A stretch of 64,000 nt of DNA from Mycolicibacterium mageritense. GTDB taxonomy: Bacteria > Actinomycetota > Actinomycetes > Mycobacteriales > Mycobacteriaceae. Under the pieces are notes generated by a model. It searched no databases. It saw only the letters and a list, made by a program, of their open reading frames with translations, and had not been told where the DNA came from. Of this stretch, positions 44,184 through 53,120 are shown one piece after another (positions within the stretch are counted from its first letter, which is position 1; each line of letters opens with the position of its first letter). The stretch spans positions 1,116,001-1,180,000 of the forward strand of contig NZ_AP022567.1 in the NCBI RefSeq assembly GCF_010727475.1, in the 5' to 3' direction. A program made the translations under genes and the position numbers.

Positions 44184-45244
44184 CGGTCACCGCACTCGGG
44201 CTGCCCACGGTGAGCCGGCCCGCAACCCCGGCTCCGGCCGACGGCCCCCTGATCGACACCTACGGCCGGGCGGCCACCGACCTTCGGGTGTCGCTGACCG
44301 ACAAGTGCAATCTGCGCTGCACGTACTGCATGCCCGCAGAGGGCCTGAACTGGCTGCCGGGTGAGGCGCTGCTGAGCGCCGACGAGCTGGCGCGGCTGCT
44401 GCGCATCGCCGTGACGCGGCTCGGCATCAGGAGCGTCCGGTTCACGGGCGGTGAGCCGCTGGTGACACGTCACCTTGAGGAGGTGGTGGCCGCGGCCGCC
44501 GCGCTGACGCCGCGCCCCGAGATCACGCTGACCACCAACGGCATCGGCCTGGCGCGCCGCGCGGCCGGCCTGAAAGAGGCTGGGCTGGACCGCATCAACG
44601 TGTCCCTGGACAGTGTCGACGCCGCGCACTTCGCGCGCATCACGCGCCGCGACCGGCTGACCGACGTGCTCGACGGCCTCGCGGCGGCCAAGGACGCCGG
44701 GCTGGCTCCCGTGAAGGTCAACGCGGTGCTCGACCCGGTGTCCGGGCTCGACGACGCCGTCGGCCTGCTGCGCTACTGCCTCGAACACGGATACCAGCTG
44801 CGGTTCATCGAGCAGATGCCCCTGGACGCAGGCCACAGCTGGCGCCGCGGCGACGTCATCGACGCCGACCGCATCCTGCAGACCCTGCAGAGCCACTTCG
44901 AACTGCGGCCGGACAGCAAGCCACGCGGCTCGGCGCCCGCCGAGCTGTGGCAGGTGGCCGCGGGCCCGACGCATGCCGCGGGAACCGTCGGCATCATCGC
45001 GTCGGTGTCACACGCGTTCTGCTCGGACTGCGACCGCACGCGCCTGACCGCCGACGGTCAGATCCGCAGCTGCCTGTTCTCGACCGAAGAGACGGACCTG
45101 CGGGGGCTGCTGCGCGGCGGCGGGAGCGACGACGCGATCGAAGCCGCGTGGCGGGCCGCGATGTGGGCCAAGCCGGCCGGCCACGGCATCAACGACCCGA
45201 ACTTCGTGCAGCCGACGCGGCCCATGAGCGCGATAGGCGGGTGA
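44180..45244 (+). CDS. moaA2: GTP 3',8-cyclase MoaA2 (molybdopterin)
   Basis: 354 residues of a radical-SAM enzyme. The first [4Fe-4S] motif is CNLRCTYC (~42-49), followed by the SAM-site FTGGEPLV. The C-terminal cluster motif is CSDCDRTRLTADGQIRSC, ending in a GG-containing tail (SAIGG). It catalyses the first step of molybdopterin synthesis from GTP. The ATG at 44180 overlaps the YccF stop. It is followed by moaD2. Confidence 0.96.
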   Translation: MTVTALGLPTVSRPATPAPADGPLIDTYGRAATDLRVSLTDKCNLRCTYCMPAEGLNWLPGEALLSADELARLLRIAVTRLGIRSVRFTGGEPLVTRHLEEVVAAAAALTPRPEITLTTNGIGLARRAAGLKEAGLDRINVSLDSVDAAHFARITRRDRLTDVLDGLAAAKDAGLAPVKVNAVLDPVSGLDDAVGLLRYCLEHGYQLRFIEQMPLDAGHSWRRGDVIDADRILQTLQSHFELRPDSKPRGSAPAELWQVAAGPTHAAGTVGIIASVSHAFCSDCDRTRLTADGQIRSCLFSTEETDLRGLLRGGGSDDAIEAAWRAAMWAKPAGHGINDPNFVQPTRPMSAIGG

Positions 45245-45246
45245 CG

Positions 45247-45513
45247 ATGACAGCGCAGACGACGGTCCAGGTGACCGTCCGCTATTTCGCCGCGGCGGCT
45301 GCCGCTGCGGGCGTCGAGACCGAAACGTTAGATCTCAGTTCGGGAACGACGGTCGCCGAGCTCGTCGAGCAACTCGGCAGGGGCAACGCGGCGTTGGCTC
45401 GAGTGCTTCTACGCTGCTCGTTTCTGTGCGACGGGATCGCGGTACGCGACGTGTCGAAGGTGATTGCAACGCCTCAGACCGTCGATGTGTTACCACCGTT
45501 CGCTGGCGGTTAA
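45247..45513 (+). CDS. moaD2: Molybdopterin synthase small subunit MoaD2
   Basis: 88 residues with a ubiquitin-like beta-grasp fold ending in the thiocarboxylate-forming GG (LPPFAGG). It carries sulfur for MPT synthase together with MoaE. ATG 45247 is 2 bases after the moaA2 stop; an in-frame GTG at 45241 would overlap it. The next gene on this strand is rpfA, 438 bases on. Confidence 0.93.
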   Translation: MTAQTTVQVTVRYFAAAAAAAGVETETLDLSSGTTVAELVEQLGRGNAALARVLLRCSFLCDGIAVRDVSKVIATPQTVDVLPPFAGG

Positions 45514-45514
45514 G

Positions 45515-45528
45515 GTGATTTGTGTCAC
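45515..45528. promoter_or_regulatory. Candidate CRP/Rv3676-type site upstream of rpfA
   Basis: GTGATTTGTGTCAC has the GTGA-N6-TCAC dyad of the mycobacterial cAMP receptor protein, extended by an A on the right. It begins immediately after the moaD2 stop and ~420 bases before the rpfA ATG. In M. tuberculosis, rpfA expression is known to depend on the CRP protein Rv3676, supporting this reading. Confidence 0.6.
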
Positions 45529-45724
45529 ATAACGAAATGGTCACAAGCTGGCTACGGCGCGGTGGACCGCGCGTCCGACCTGCGGAAACGCATCAGCAAC
45601 CTGCACCTTTAATGCTCTTTTAAGTTTTGCCCGACACGAAAATTCCTAAACATCGAAAAGATGACGTGACCGCGGCGACCCGTTACCGTTCATTCCCAAG
45701 TCAACTGACCCTCATCGGCTGACC

Positions 45725-45937
45725 TGCCTCCCCCGATAGCGCCGAGCTCCATCCATCGGGCGGTGGTTAACGACGAACAACACGGATGGAGGCGGGGGAC
45801 CCACCGGTCCACCGAAGTAATAAGGACCAGGAGCCGCTTGCGGCCCCTTGGGGTGAAGCCGTCTTCGTTTCGACGTCGACGGCCGGGCTACCTCTCCAGC
45901 CCGAACCCGACAGCTGACCTCGTGGGCGCATACGAGA
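45725..45937 (+). ncRNA. ydaO-type c-di-AMP riboswitch
   Basis: Conserved elements appear in order: GCCGAGC, ACGGATGGAGGCGGGGGACCCA, TTGGGGTGAAGCC, GGGCTACCTCTCCAGCCCGAACCCGACAGCT and a closing CTCGTGGGCG. These match the actinobacterial ydaO-yuaA motif, which binds c-di-AMP and usually controls cell-wall hydrolase genes such as rpfA. The ends are approximate. The leader between moaD2 and rpfA is ~440 bases: bases 45529-45724 hold an AT-rich promoter-like stretch, then the riboswitch, then 14 bases to the ATG. Confidence 0.85.
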
Positions 45938-45951
45938 GGATCTTCACGCTT

Positions 45952-46686
45952 ATGAGTGGACGGCATCGCAAGCCCACCACGTCTTCATCAGCCAAGAATG
46001 TCGCCAAGATCGCCGTGACCGGCGCTGCGCTCGCGGGCAGCGGCCTCGCTTTGGCCAGCCAGGCGACGGCCGCGACAGACGGCGAATGGGACACCGTCGC
46101 CCGCTGCGAATCGGGCGGCAACTGGGCCATCAACACCGGCAACGGCTACCACGGTGGCCTGCAGTTCTCCCCCAGCACGTGGTCGTCCCACGGTGGCGGC
46201 GAGTACGCACCGGCCGCCTACATGGCCACCAAGGAACAGCAGATCGCGGTCGCCGAGCGCGTGCTCGCCAGCCAGGGCAAGGGCGCATGGCCGGTCTGTG
46301 GTCGCGGCCTGTCGGGCGCCACCCCGCGCAACGTCGTCGAAGAGCCGCAGCCGCTCGACGCTCCCGCCGTCAACGGCGAGCTGCCGCCGCCGGATCCGTT
46401 CGCCCCGCCGCCTCCGCCGGAGGCCGCCCCGTTCGACGCTCTTGCCGCGCCGCTGCTGGACGCTCCGCCGCCTGCTCCCGAGGCCCCGGCTCCCGACGCG
46501 CCTCCTGCCCCCGAGAACTGGGATCAGGGCCCGGCTCCCGCACCGGCAGATCAATGGGCTGCCCATGACGCCGCCCCGGCTCCGCAGGCAGCGCCCGTCA
46601 GCTACGTGGACCAGATCCAGCAGGCCATCGAGAACCACGGCCTCGACGGCAACGTCGACCTGCAGGCTGTGCTCGCACAGGGCTGA
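45952..46686 (+). CDS. rpfA: Resuscitation-promoting factor RpfA
   Basis: 244 residues: a signal peptide (~1-41, ending ATA|ATDGEW), then the lysozyme-like Rpf domain (~42-120). The latter has the catalytic Glu in RCESGGNWAIN and a disulfide pair (C52 and the C in PVCGRG). A long Pro/Ala-rich repeat region (PPPPPEAAP, APDAPPAPE) leads to a C-terminal helix. It is a secreted muralytic enzyme acting on peptidoglycan to promote resuscitation. The ATG at 45952 lies just after the riboswitch. Confidence 0.96.
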   Translation: MSGRHRKPTTSSSAKNVAKIAVTGAALAGSGLALASQATAATDGEWDTVARCESGGNWAINTGNGYHGGLQFSPSTWSSHGGGEYAPAAYMATKEQQIAVAERVLASQGKGAWPVCGRGLSGATPRNVVEEPQPLDAPAVNGELPPPDPFAPPPPPEAAPFDALAAPLLDAPPPAPEAPAPDAPPAPENWDQGPAPAPADQWAAHDAAPAPQAAPVSYVDQIQQAIENHGLDGNVDLQAVLAQG

Positions 46687-46703
46687 TCCTCGGCTCCGTC
46701 GTT

Positions 46704-47132
46704 CTAGGCGGAGTTGACCCACTCATCGGTGCCGTCGGCGAAGTGCTGGTGTTTCCACACCGGTAACCGGTCCTTGACGGTGTCGATGAGACGGGCACAG
46801 GTTTCGAACGCCGCCCTGCGATGGTCCGCCGATACGGCGGCCACCAGGGCGGCGTCTCCTATGTGCAGGGTGCCGATGCGGTGACTGACCGCGATCGCCC
46901 GCACACCCTCGCTCGTCGCGGCGATCTCTGCGGCGACCTCTTCGAGGGTCTGCTGTGCCGTGGGATGCGCCGAGTACTCGAGCCTGGTGACGGAGCGCCC
47001 GCCGTCGTGGTCACGGACCACCCCGGCGAACCCCACGACCGCTCCGGCGGCCTCGTGGGCCACCAGCGCCTCGTACTCGGTCAGTTCGATGGTTTCCAGG
47101 GTGAGTTCCACCCGCACGACGACAGCGCTCAT
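46704..47132 (-). CDS. moaE2: Molybdopterin synthase large subunit MoaE2
   Basis: 142 residues with the MoaE fold: GAVVGFAGVVRDHDGGRSVTRLEYSAHPTAQQ, AVSHRIGTLHIGDAALVAAVSADHR, and the C-terminal catalytic PVWKHQHFADGTDEWV with the conserved Lys. It forms MPT synthase with MoaD. The ATG at 47132 overlaps the mog stop by 4 bases. It is convergent with rpfA, 17 bases between stops. Confidence 0.95.
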   Translation of the reverse strand: MSAVVVRVELTLETIELTEYEALVAHEAAGAVVGFAGVVRDHDGGRSVTRLEYSAHPTAQQTLEEVAAEIAATSEGVRAIAVSHRIGTLHIGDAALVAAVSADHRRAAFETCARLIDTVKDRLPVWKHQHFADGTDEWVNSA

Positions 47133-47608
47133 CGGTTGTGGTCCTTGCCGCTCAGCTGATCCAACGCGTGCTCCAGCACATGGTCGAGCACGCCGAGTCC
47201 ATCTTTCACGCCGCCGGTCGAGCCCGGCAGATTGACCACAAGGGTGCGTCCGGCGACGCCGCACACACCGCGCGACAGCACCGAGGTCGGTACCTTGTGG
47301 CCGCCCGACCGCCGGATGGCGTCCGCCAGTCCGGGAATCTGGTAATCGAGCACCGACATCGTGGCCTCCGGCGTGCGGTCGGTCGGTGAGATGCCGGTGC
47401 CGCCCGAGGTGATGATCAGGTCGACGTGTTCGGCCAACGCAGAGCGCAGCGCCGACGCGACGGCATTGCCGTCGGGCACGACCACCTGTTCGGTGACGTC
47501 ATAGCCGCGGTCGGCGAGCCAGCCGACGATGAGAGGGCCGGTGCGGTCGTCGTAGATACCTGCGGCGGCCCGGGTGGACGCGATCACAACCCGGGCCGAA
47601 TGAGTCAC
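47129..47608 (-). CDS. mog: Molybdopterin adenylyltransferase Mog/MoaB-like
   Basis: 159 residues. The MoCF-binding motifs IITSGGTGISPTDRTPEAT and SRGVCGVAGRTLVVNLPGSTGG are clear. It adenylylates molybdopterin before Mo insertion. GTG at 47608 (VTHSARVV) overlaps the moaC stop by GTGA and gives the family length. An ATG at 47626 would add six residues. It is the middle gene of moaC-mog-moaE2. Confidence 0.94.
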   Translation of the reverse strand: MTHSARVVIASTRAAAGIYDDRTGPLIVGWLADRGYDVTEQVVVPDGNAVASALRSALAEHVDLIITSGGTGISPTDRTPEATMSVLDYQIPGLADAIRRSGGHKVPTSVLSRGVCGVAGRTLVVNLPGSTGGVKDGLGVLDHVLEHALDQLSGKDHNR

Positions 47609-48078
47609 TCCGTTGGTCTTTCCCACAACCCCGTTTTACCGCCTTCCTTGCGCACGACCTGGATCTGATCGATGCGCGCGGCGGGGTCAACGGCCTTGAT
47701 CATGTCGTAGAGCGTCAGCGCCGCGACGCTGACGGCGGTCAACGCTTCCATCTCGACGCCTGTGCGGTCGGTGCTGCGCACGGTCGCGGTGATGCCCACC
47801 GCGGCGTCGCGCACGTCGAAGTCCACGTCGACACCGGTGAGGGCCAACTGGTGGCACAGCGGAATCAGGTCGGGAGTCCGCTTGGCCGCCAGGATGCCGG
47901 CGACCCGCGCGGTCGCAAGGGCGTCGCCCTTGGGCAGCCCACCGGACGCGATCAGCGCGACCACGTCCGGACGGGTCAGCAGGGTGCCTTCAGCGACGGC
48001 GGTGCGTTTGGTGACGTCTTTGGCGGTGACGTCGACCATGTGCGCCGCCCCGGACTCGTCGAGATGCGACAGTCCCAC
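47605..48078 (-). CDS. moaC: Cyclic pyranopterin monophosphate synthase MoaC
   Basis: 157 residues with MVDVTAKDVTKRTAVAEG, KRTPDLIPLCHQLALTGVDVD and TGVEMEALTAVSVAALTLYDMIKAVD, the diagnostic MoaC segments. It completes the first stage of molybdopterin synthesis started by MoaA. The start ATG is at 48078, 2 bases after the stop of the upstream small gene; mog follows. Confidence 0.96.
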   Translation of the reverse strand: MGLSHLDESGAAHMVDVTAKDVTKRTAVAEGTLLTRPDVVALIASGGLPKGDALATARVAGILAAKRTPDLIPLCHQLALTGVDVDFDVRDAAVGITATVRSTDRTGVEMEALTAVSVAALTLYDMIKAVDPAARIDQIQVVRKEGGKTGLWERPTE

Positions 48079-48080
48079 CG

Positions 48081-48278
48081 TTACCGGTTGACGACGGTGA
48101 CCGGCTGGATGTAGGGCAGCTCGTCGGCCGGCAGCGGGAACGTCAGGTCTCCGAACGGAGACAGGGCACCGGTGCGGTCGGTCGCGAGCTCGCTGACGGC
48201 GTGATCGTCGCCGTCGCTCAGGACCGGCCAGCCGTTGTCGACGTAGTGCTTCTTGTTGTTGTCAGCCACGCCCCACAT
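48081..48278 (-). CDS. Small conserved protein (Rv0863-like)
   Basis: 65 residues (MWGVADNNKKHYVDNGWPVLSDGDDHAV...), hydrophilic with no membrane helix, ending YIQPVTVVNR. The position before moaC matches M. tuberculosis Rv0863, but the protein is shorter here. An alternative GTG start is at 48269. It is first in the Moco operon. The function is unknown. Confidence 0.75.
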   Translation of the reverse strand: MWGVADNNKKHYVDNGWPVLSDGDDHAVSELATDRTGALSPFGDLTFPLPADELPYIQPVTVVNR

Positions 48279-48336
48279 TGTGGCAGGCCGGTTGCGCGGT
48301 GGCGAGACCGGCGGGCTGCTTTACGCTGGTCAGCAT

Positions 48337-50592
48337 ATGACCGCCACCTCATCCGGCGTGCCGTTGGGCGCTTGGCTGGCCGACCTGGACGACGACGCGC
48401 TGATCCGTCTGCTCCAGTTGCGGCCGGACCTGAGCCAGCCGCCGCCGGGCACCATCGCCGCGCTGGCCGCCCGGGCCACGTCGCGGCAGTCGGTCAAGGC
48501 CGCCACCGACAGCCTGGACTTCCTGCACCTGGCGGTGCTGGACGCCCTGCTGGTGCTGCACGCCGACACCGGCGAGGTTCCGGTGACCGAGGTGACGACC
48601 CTGCTCGGCGACCGGGTGGACGAGACGCCCGTGCTCGCGGCGCTCGACGACCTGCGCGAGCGGGCCCTGGTGTGGGGTGACAGCGCGGTGCGGGTCGTGC
48701 CGGAGGCCGCCGCGGGCCTGCCGTGGTTTCCCGGCCAAGCCGTGGTCGAGGCGACCAACCACAGCGCCGACGAGATCGCCTCGCTGCTCGAAGGACTCGA
48801 TCAGGCGCAGGGCGATCTGCTGGCGCGGCTGCTCGACGGATCACCGGTGGGCCGCACGCGCGATGCCGCACCCGACACCCCGCCCGACCGGCCCGTGCGC
48901 CGGCTGCTGGAGGCCGGGCTGCTGCGTCAGCTCGACAACGAGACCGTCATCCTGCCGCGCGTGGTCGGCCAGGCGATGCGGGGCGAGGTGCCCGGGCCGG
49001 TCGAGCTGACACCGCCCGAACTGAACCTCACCACCACGACGCCCGCCGACGTCGACGCGGTGGCCGCGGGCGCGGCCATCGACCTGCTGCGCGAGGTCGA
49101 ACTCGTCATCGAAACCCTCGGCGGCACACCGGTTCCCGAGTTGCGCAACGGCGGTCTCGGGGTGCGCGACGTGAAACGGCTGGCCAAGACCACCGGCATC
49201 GACGAGCCCCGGCTCGGATTGCTCCTGGAGCTGGCCGCGGGCGCCGGCCTGATCGCGGCGGGCATGCCCGACCCCGATCCGGGCGAGGGCACCGGGCCGT
49301 ACTGGGCGCCCACGGTCGCGGCCGACCGGTTCGTCGAATCCGCCACAGCCGCCCGCTGGTACCTGCTGGCGTCGACCTGGCTGGAGCTGCCGGCTCGGCC
49401 GGCGCTGATCGGCAGCCGCGGGCCGGACGGCAAACCCTTTGCCGCGCTCTCGGATTCGCTCTACTCGACGGCGGCACCGCTGGACCGCCGGCTGCTGCTC
49501 ACGGTGCTCGCCGAGTTGCCGACGGGATCCGGCGTGGACGCCGCGGATGCGTCCCGGGCGATGATCTGGCGCCGGCCGCGGTGGTCGGCGCGGCTGCAGC
49601 CCGGCACGGTCGCCGACCTGCTGGCCGAGGCCCACACGCTCGGCATGGTGGGCCGCGGCGCGATCAGCACACCGGGACGGGCCCTGCTGGCCGGCGAACC
49701 CGACGAGGCCGTGGTGACGGCGATGTCGAAGGCGCTGCCCAAGCCGCTCGACCATTTCCTGCTGCAGGCCGACCTCACCGTGATCGTGCCCGGACCACTG
49801 GAACGTGAGCTGGCCGAGCAGTTGGCCGAGGTCGCCACGGTGGAATCCGCGGGCGCGGCGATGGTGTACCGCATCAGCGAGGCGTCGATCCGGCGCGCGC
49901 TCGACACCGGAAGCACCGCGAGCCAGCTGCACGCGTTCTTCGAGAAACACTCCAAAACCCCGGTACCGCAAGGCCTCACGTATCTCATCGACGACGTCGC
50001 ACGCCGCCACGGGCAGCTGCGGGTCGGCATGGCGTCGTCGTTCGTGCGGTGTGAGGATCCGGCGCTGCTCGCGCAGGCCGTCGGCTCCCCTGCCGCCGAG
50101 CGGCTCGACCTGCGCCTGCTGGCGCCGACCGTCGCAGTGTCGCAGGCCCCGATCGGCGACGTGCTGGCGGCGCTGCGGGAGGCGGGCCTCGCGCCTGCCG
50201 CCGAAGATTCGACCGGCACCATCGTCGACATCCGGGCCCGCGGCGCCCGCGTCACGGCGCCGACCCGGCGCCGCGTGTACCGGCCCGCCACGCCGCCCAC
50301 CGAGCAGACGCTCGGCGCGATCGTGGCGGTGCTGCGCAAGGTCGCGGCGGGCCCGTTCGCGAATGTCCGGCTGGATCCGGCGATGGCCATCACACAGCTG
50401 CAGGAGGCGGCCCTCGAGCAGACCTCGGTGGTGATCGGCTACGTGGATCCCGCCGGCGTCGCGACACAGCGCGTGGTGGCTCCCATCAACGTCCGCGGCG
50501 GTCAGCTCACGGCCTACGACCCGGCGTCCGGGCGCGTGCGGGAATTCGCGATCCACCGCGTCACGTCGGTCGTGTCCGCCGACAGCGATTAG
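48337..50592 (+). CDS. Helicase-associated (XPB/Ssl2-like N-terminal) protein, Rv0862c type
   Basis: 751 residues with no helicase ATPase motifs. It has repeated winged-helix-like segments in the first two thirds and a C-terminal block (LQADLTVIVPGPL, APTRRRVYRPATPPTEQTLG, VVIGYVDPAGVATQRVVAPINVRGG) shared with the accessory domain of XPB-like helicases. A C-terminal WYL-like module is suggested by the last block. ATG 48337 is used. It is followed after 139 bases by the XPB gene on the same strand, so a joint role in DNA repair or transcription is likely. Confidence 0.87.
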   Translation: MTATSSGVPLGAWLADLDDDALIRLLQLRPDLSQPPPGTIAALAARATSRQSVKAATDSLDFLHLAVLDALLVLHADTGEVPVTEVTTLLGDRVDETPVLAALDDLRERALVWGDSAVRVVPEAAAGLPWFPGQAVVEATNHSADEIASLLEGLDQAQGDLLARLLDGSPVGRTRDAAPDTPPDRPVRRLLEAGLLRQLDNETVILPRVVGQAMRGEVPGPVELTPPELNLTTTTPADVDAVAAGAAIDLLREVELVIETLGGTPVPELRNGGLGVRDVKRLAKTTGIDEPRLGLLLELAAGAGLIAAGMPDPDPGEGTGPYWAPTVAADRFVESATAARWYLLASTWLELPARPALIGSRGPDGKPFAALSDSLYSTAAPLDRRLLLTVLAELPTGSGVDAADASRAMIWRRPRWSARLQPGTVADLLAEAHTLGMVGRGAISTPGRALLAGEPDEAVVTAMSKALPKPLDHFLLQADLTVIVPGPLERELAEQLAEVATVESAGAAMVYRISEASIRRALDTGSTASQLHAFFEKHSKTPVPQGLTYLIDDVARRHGQLRVGMASSFVRCEDPALLAQAVGSPAAERLDLRLLAPTVAVSQAPIGDVLAALREAGLAPAAEDSTGTIVDIRARGARVTAPTRRRVYRPATPPTEQTLGAIVAVLRKVAAGPFANVRLDPAMAITQLQEAALEQTSVVIGYVDPAGVATQRVVAPINVRGGQLTAYDPASGRVREFAIHRVTSVVSADSD

Positions 50593-50731
50593 CGCGCACC
50601 GAGACTGCCCTCAGGGACACGATGACCACGGACTTTGTCCCTCACTTCAGTTTCGGTGAGCAGTGCTGCCAGCGGCCGGCCACACCGATTCGGAATAATG
50701 GACGGGATGACTTGCCTGCGAGGAGCCCGGG

Positions 50732-52381
50732 ATGACTGACGGCCCTCTGATCGTCCAGTCCGACAAGACGGTCCTGCTCGAAATCGACCACGAGCAGGCC
50801 GGGGCGGCGCGCGCCGCCATCGCGCCGTTCGCCGAGTTGGAGCGCGCGCCCGAACACGTTCACACCTACCGCATCACACCCCTGGCGTTGTGGAACGCGC
50901 GCGCCGCCGGTCACGACGCCGAGCAGGTGGTCGACGCGCTGGTGAGCTTCTCGCGCTATCCCGTGCCGCAGCCGCTGCTGGTCGACATCGTCGACACCAT
51001 GGCGCGCTACGGGCGGCTACAGCTGATCAAGCACCCCGCCCACGGTTTGACCCTGGTCAGCTTCGACCGTGCGGTGCTCGAGGAGGTGCTGCGCAACAAG
51101 AAGATCGCCCCGATGCTGGGGGCGCGGATAGACGACGACACCGTGATCGTGCACGGCAGCGAGCGTGGGCGGGTCAAGCAGATGCTGCTCAAGATCGGCT
51201 GGCCTGCCGAGGATCTGGCCGGCTATGTCGACGGCGAGGCGCATCCGATCGAACTGGACCAGAACGGCTGGGCGCTGCGCGACTACCAGGAGATGGCCGC
51301 GGACTCGTTCTGGGCCGGCGGCTCGGGTGTGGTGGTGCTGCCGTGTGGCGCGGGCAAGACGCTGGTGGGGGCGGCCGCGATGGCCAAGGCCGGGGCGACG
51401 ACGCTGATCCTGGTCACCAACACCGTCGCGGGCCGGCAGTGGAAGCGCGAGCTGGTGGCGCGCACCTCGCTGACCGAGAACGAGATCGGCGAGTACTCGG
51501 GCGAGAAGAAGGAGATCCGTCCCGTCACCATTGCGACGTATCAGGTGATCACGCGCCGCACCAAGGGCGAGTACAAGCACCTGGAGCTGTTCGACAGCCG
51601 CGACTGGGGCTTGATCATCTACGACGAGGTGCACCTGCTGCCCGCGCCGGTGTTCCGGATGACCGCCGACCTGCAGTCGCGGCGCAGGCTCGGCCTGACC
51701 GCGACGTTGATCCGCGAGGACGGCCGTGAGGGCGATGTGTTCTCGTTGATCGGGCCCAAGCGCTACGACGCTCCGTGGAAGGACATCGAGGCCCAGGGCT
51801 GGATCGCGCCCGCCGAGTGCGTCGAGGTCCGGGTGACCATGACCGACAACGAGCGCATGATCTATGCCACGGCCGAGCCCGACGAACGCTACAAGCTGTG
51901 CTCGACGGTGCACACCAAGATCGCTGTGGTGCGCTCGATCCTGGAGCGCCACCCCGGCGAACAGACCCTGGTCATCGGCGCCTACCTGGACCAGTTGGAG
52001 GAGCTCGGGCAGGAACTCGACGCCCCGGTGATCCAGGGGTCGACCAAGAACGCCGAGCGCGAAGCGCTGTTCGACGCGTTCCGGCGCGGCGAGATCTCCA
52101 CGCTGGTGGTCAGCAAGGTCGCCAACTTCTCCATCGACCTGCCGGAAGCGTCTGTGGCCGTTCAGGTTTCGGGAACCTTCGGATCCCGCCAGGAGGAAGC
52201 GCAGCGGCTGGGCCGGCTGCTGCGGCCCAAGCACGACGGCGGCGGCGCGGTGTTCTACTCGGTGGTGTCGCGCGATTCGCTGGACGCCGAGTACGCGGCG
52301 CACCGGCAGCGGTTCCTGGCCGAGCAGGGCTACGGCTACATCATCAAGGACGCCGACGATCTGCTGGGGCCGGCGATATGA
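50732..52381 (+). CDS. ercc3: DNA helicase XPB (ERCC3-like)
   Basis: 549 residues of superfamily 2: an N-terminal damage-recognition-like domain (~1-170), Walker A LPCGAGKT (~207), DEVH in IIYDEVHLLPA, motif III LTATLIREDG, then helicase motifs including VIQGSTKNAERE and QEEAQRLGRLLRPK. The mycobacterial XPB is a 3'-5' ATP-dependent helicase. The start ATG is at 50732. Its stop overlaps the VOC gene by 4 bases. Confidence 0.95.
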   Translation: MTDGPLIVQSDKTVLLEIDHEQAGAARAAIAPFAELERAPEHVHTYRITPLALWNARAAGHDAEQVVDALVSFSRYPVPQPLLVDIVDTMARYGRLQLIKHPAHGLTLVSFDRAVLEEVLRNKKIAPMLGARIDDDTVIVHGSERGRVKQMLLKIGWPAEDLAGYVDGEAHPIELDQNGWALRDYQEMAADSFWAGGSGVVVLPCGAGKTLVGAAAMAKAGATTLILVTNTVAGRQWKRELVARTSLTENEIGEYSGEKKEIRPVTIATYQVITRRTKGEYKHLELFDSRDWGLIIYDEVHLLPAPVFRMTADLQSRRRLGLTATLIREDGREGDVFSLIGPKRYDAPWKDIEAQGWIAPAECVEVRVTMTDNERMIYATAEPDERYKLCSTVHTKIAVVRSILERHPGEQTLVIGAYLDQLEELGQELDAPVIQGSTKNAEREALFDAFRRGEISTLVVSKVANFSIDLPEASVAVQVSGTFGSRQEEAQRLGRLLRPKHDGGGAVFYSVVSRDSLDAEYAAHRQRFLAEQGYGYIIKDADDLLGPAI

Positions 52382-52725
52382 CGGTGCAGCGCGTGATGCC
52401 GGTCCTCACGGTGTCCGACTTGTCTGTGGCCGAGGCATACGCCGAGACGCTGGGCCTGACGGAAGTGATGAACCACGGCTGGATCGTCACCCTGGCCGAT
52501 GCGGAGCTTCGTCACCAGGTCAGCCTGATGACGAAGGACGCGACGGCACCGGTGAATCCGTCGGTCTCGATCGAGGTCGACGATGTCGACGCCGCGTATG
52601 CGGCCGCGGTCGAGGCCGGGCTGGAGATCGTGCATCCTCTCAGCGACGAGGAATGGGGGGTGCGGCGGTTCTTCTTCGCCGATCAGGCCGGCAACGTGGT
52701 CAACGTGCTGACCCACCGCACCTAG
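52378..52725 (+). CDS. VOC-family small protein
   Basis: 115 residues with a single VOC module pair: VMPVLTVSDLSVAEAYAETLGLTEV at the start and SIEVDDVDAAYAAAVEAGLEIVHPL in the middle, ending FFFADQAGNVVNVLTHR. It resembles bleomycin-resistance or glyoxalase-like proteins. The ATG at 52378 overlaps the XPB stop. Its TAG overlaps the convergent cupin stop (CTAG, 52722-52725). The substrate is unknown. Confidence 0.86.
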   Translation: MTVQRVMPVLTVSDLSVAEAYAETLGLTEVMNHGWIVTLADAELRHQVSLMTKDATAPVNPSVSIEVDDVDAAYAAAVEAGLEIVHPLSDEEWGVRRFFFADQAGNVVNVLTHRT

Positions 52726-53066
52726 GCGTGCGGGCCCACCGTCTTCACGACGGTCAACAGCACCACGGAGTCCTCCAGCGCGTGCAGGCTGTGCCTGCTG
52801 CGCGGGATCACGATGTGGTCCCCCGGTGAACCTTCCCAACTGGCCTCGGAGTTCGCGAGCTTCACTCGGCCCTCGATCACCTGGAGCGTGGCTTCACCGG
52901 GGCTCTCGTGCTCGTCGAGATCATTGCCCGCGGTGAGGGCGATCAACGTCTGGCGAAGAGAATGTTCGTGGCCGCCGTAGACGGTGTGTGCACTGCGCCC
53001 GCTGCTGGCCGACCGGGCTGAGGCCAACTGCTGACGCGCGACCGCGGTAAGCGAGATCTTCTCCAT
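52722..53066 (-). CDS. Small cupin protein
   Basis: 114 residues forming one cupin barrel: GGHEHSLRQTLIALTAGNDLDEHESPGEATLQVIEGRVKL and GDHIVIPRSRHSLHALEDSVVLLTV. His and Glu ligands are present in both cupin motifs. ATG 53066 is chosen over an upstream start at 53114. It lies on the same strand as the big RHS gene, 54 bases after it. It may be a metal-dependent enzyme or sensor; it is not a recognisable immunity protein. Confidence 0.85.
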   Translation of the reverse strand: MEKISLTAVARQQLASARSASSGRSAHTVYGGHEHSLRQTLIALTAGNDLDEHESPGEATLQVIEGRVKLANSEASWEGSPGDHIVIPRSRHSLHALEDSVVLLTVVKTVGPHA

Positions 53067-53120
53067 ACCTTGGATCGTGCCACCTTGCGCGCTCGAATTT
53101 CGGTGAGCCGGCACTTTGGC

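Noticed and set aside
48841..50556. 571-residue open frame on the minus strand
   Set aside because: Antisense to the helicase-associated gene; no recognisable domain.
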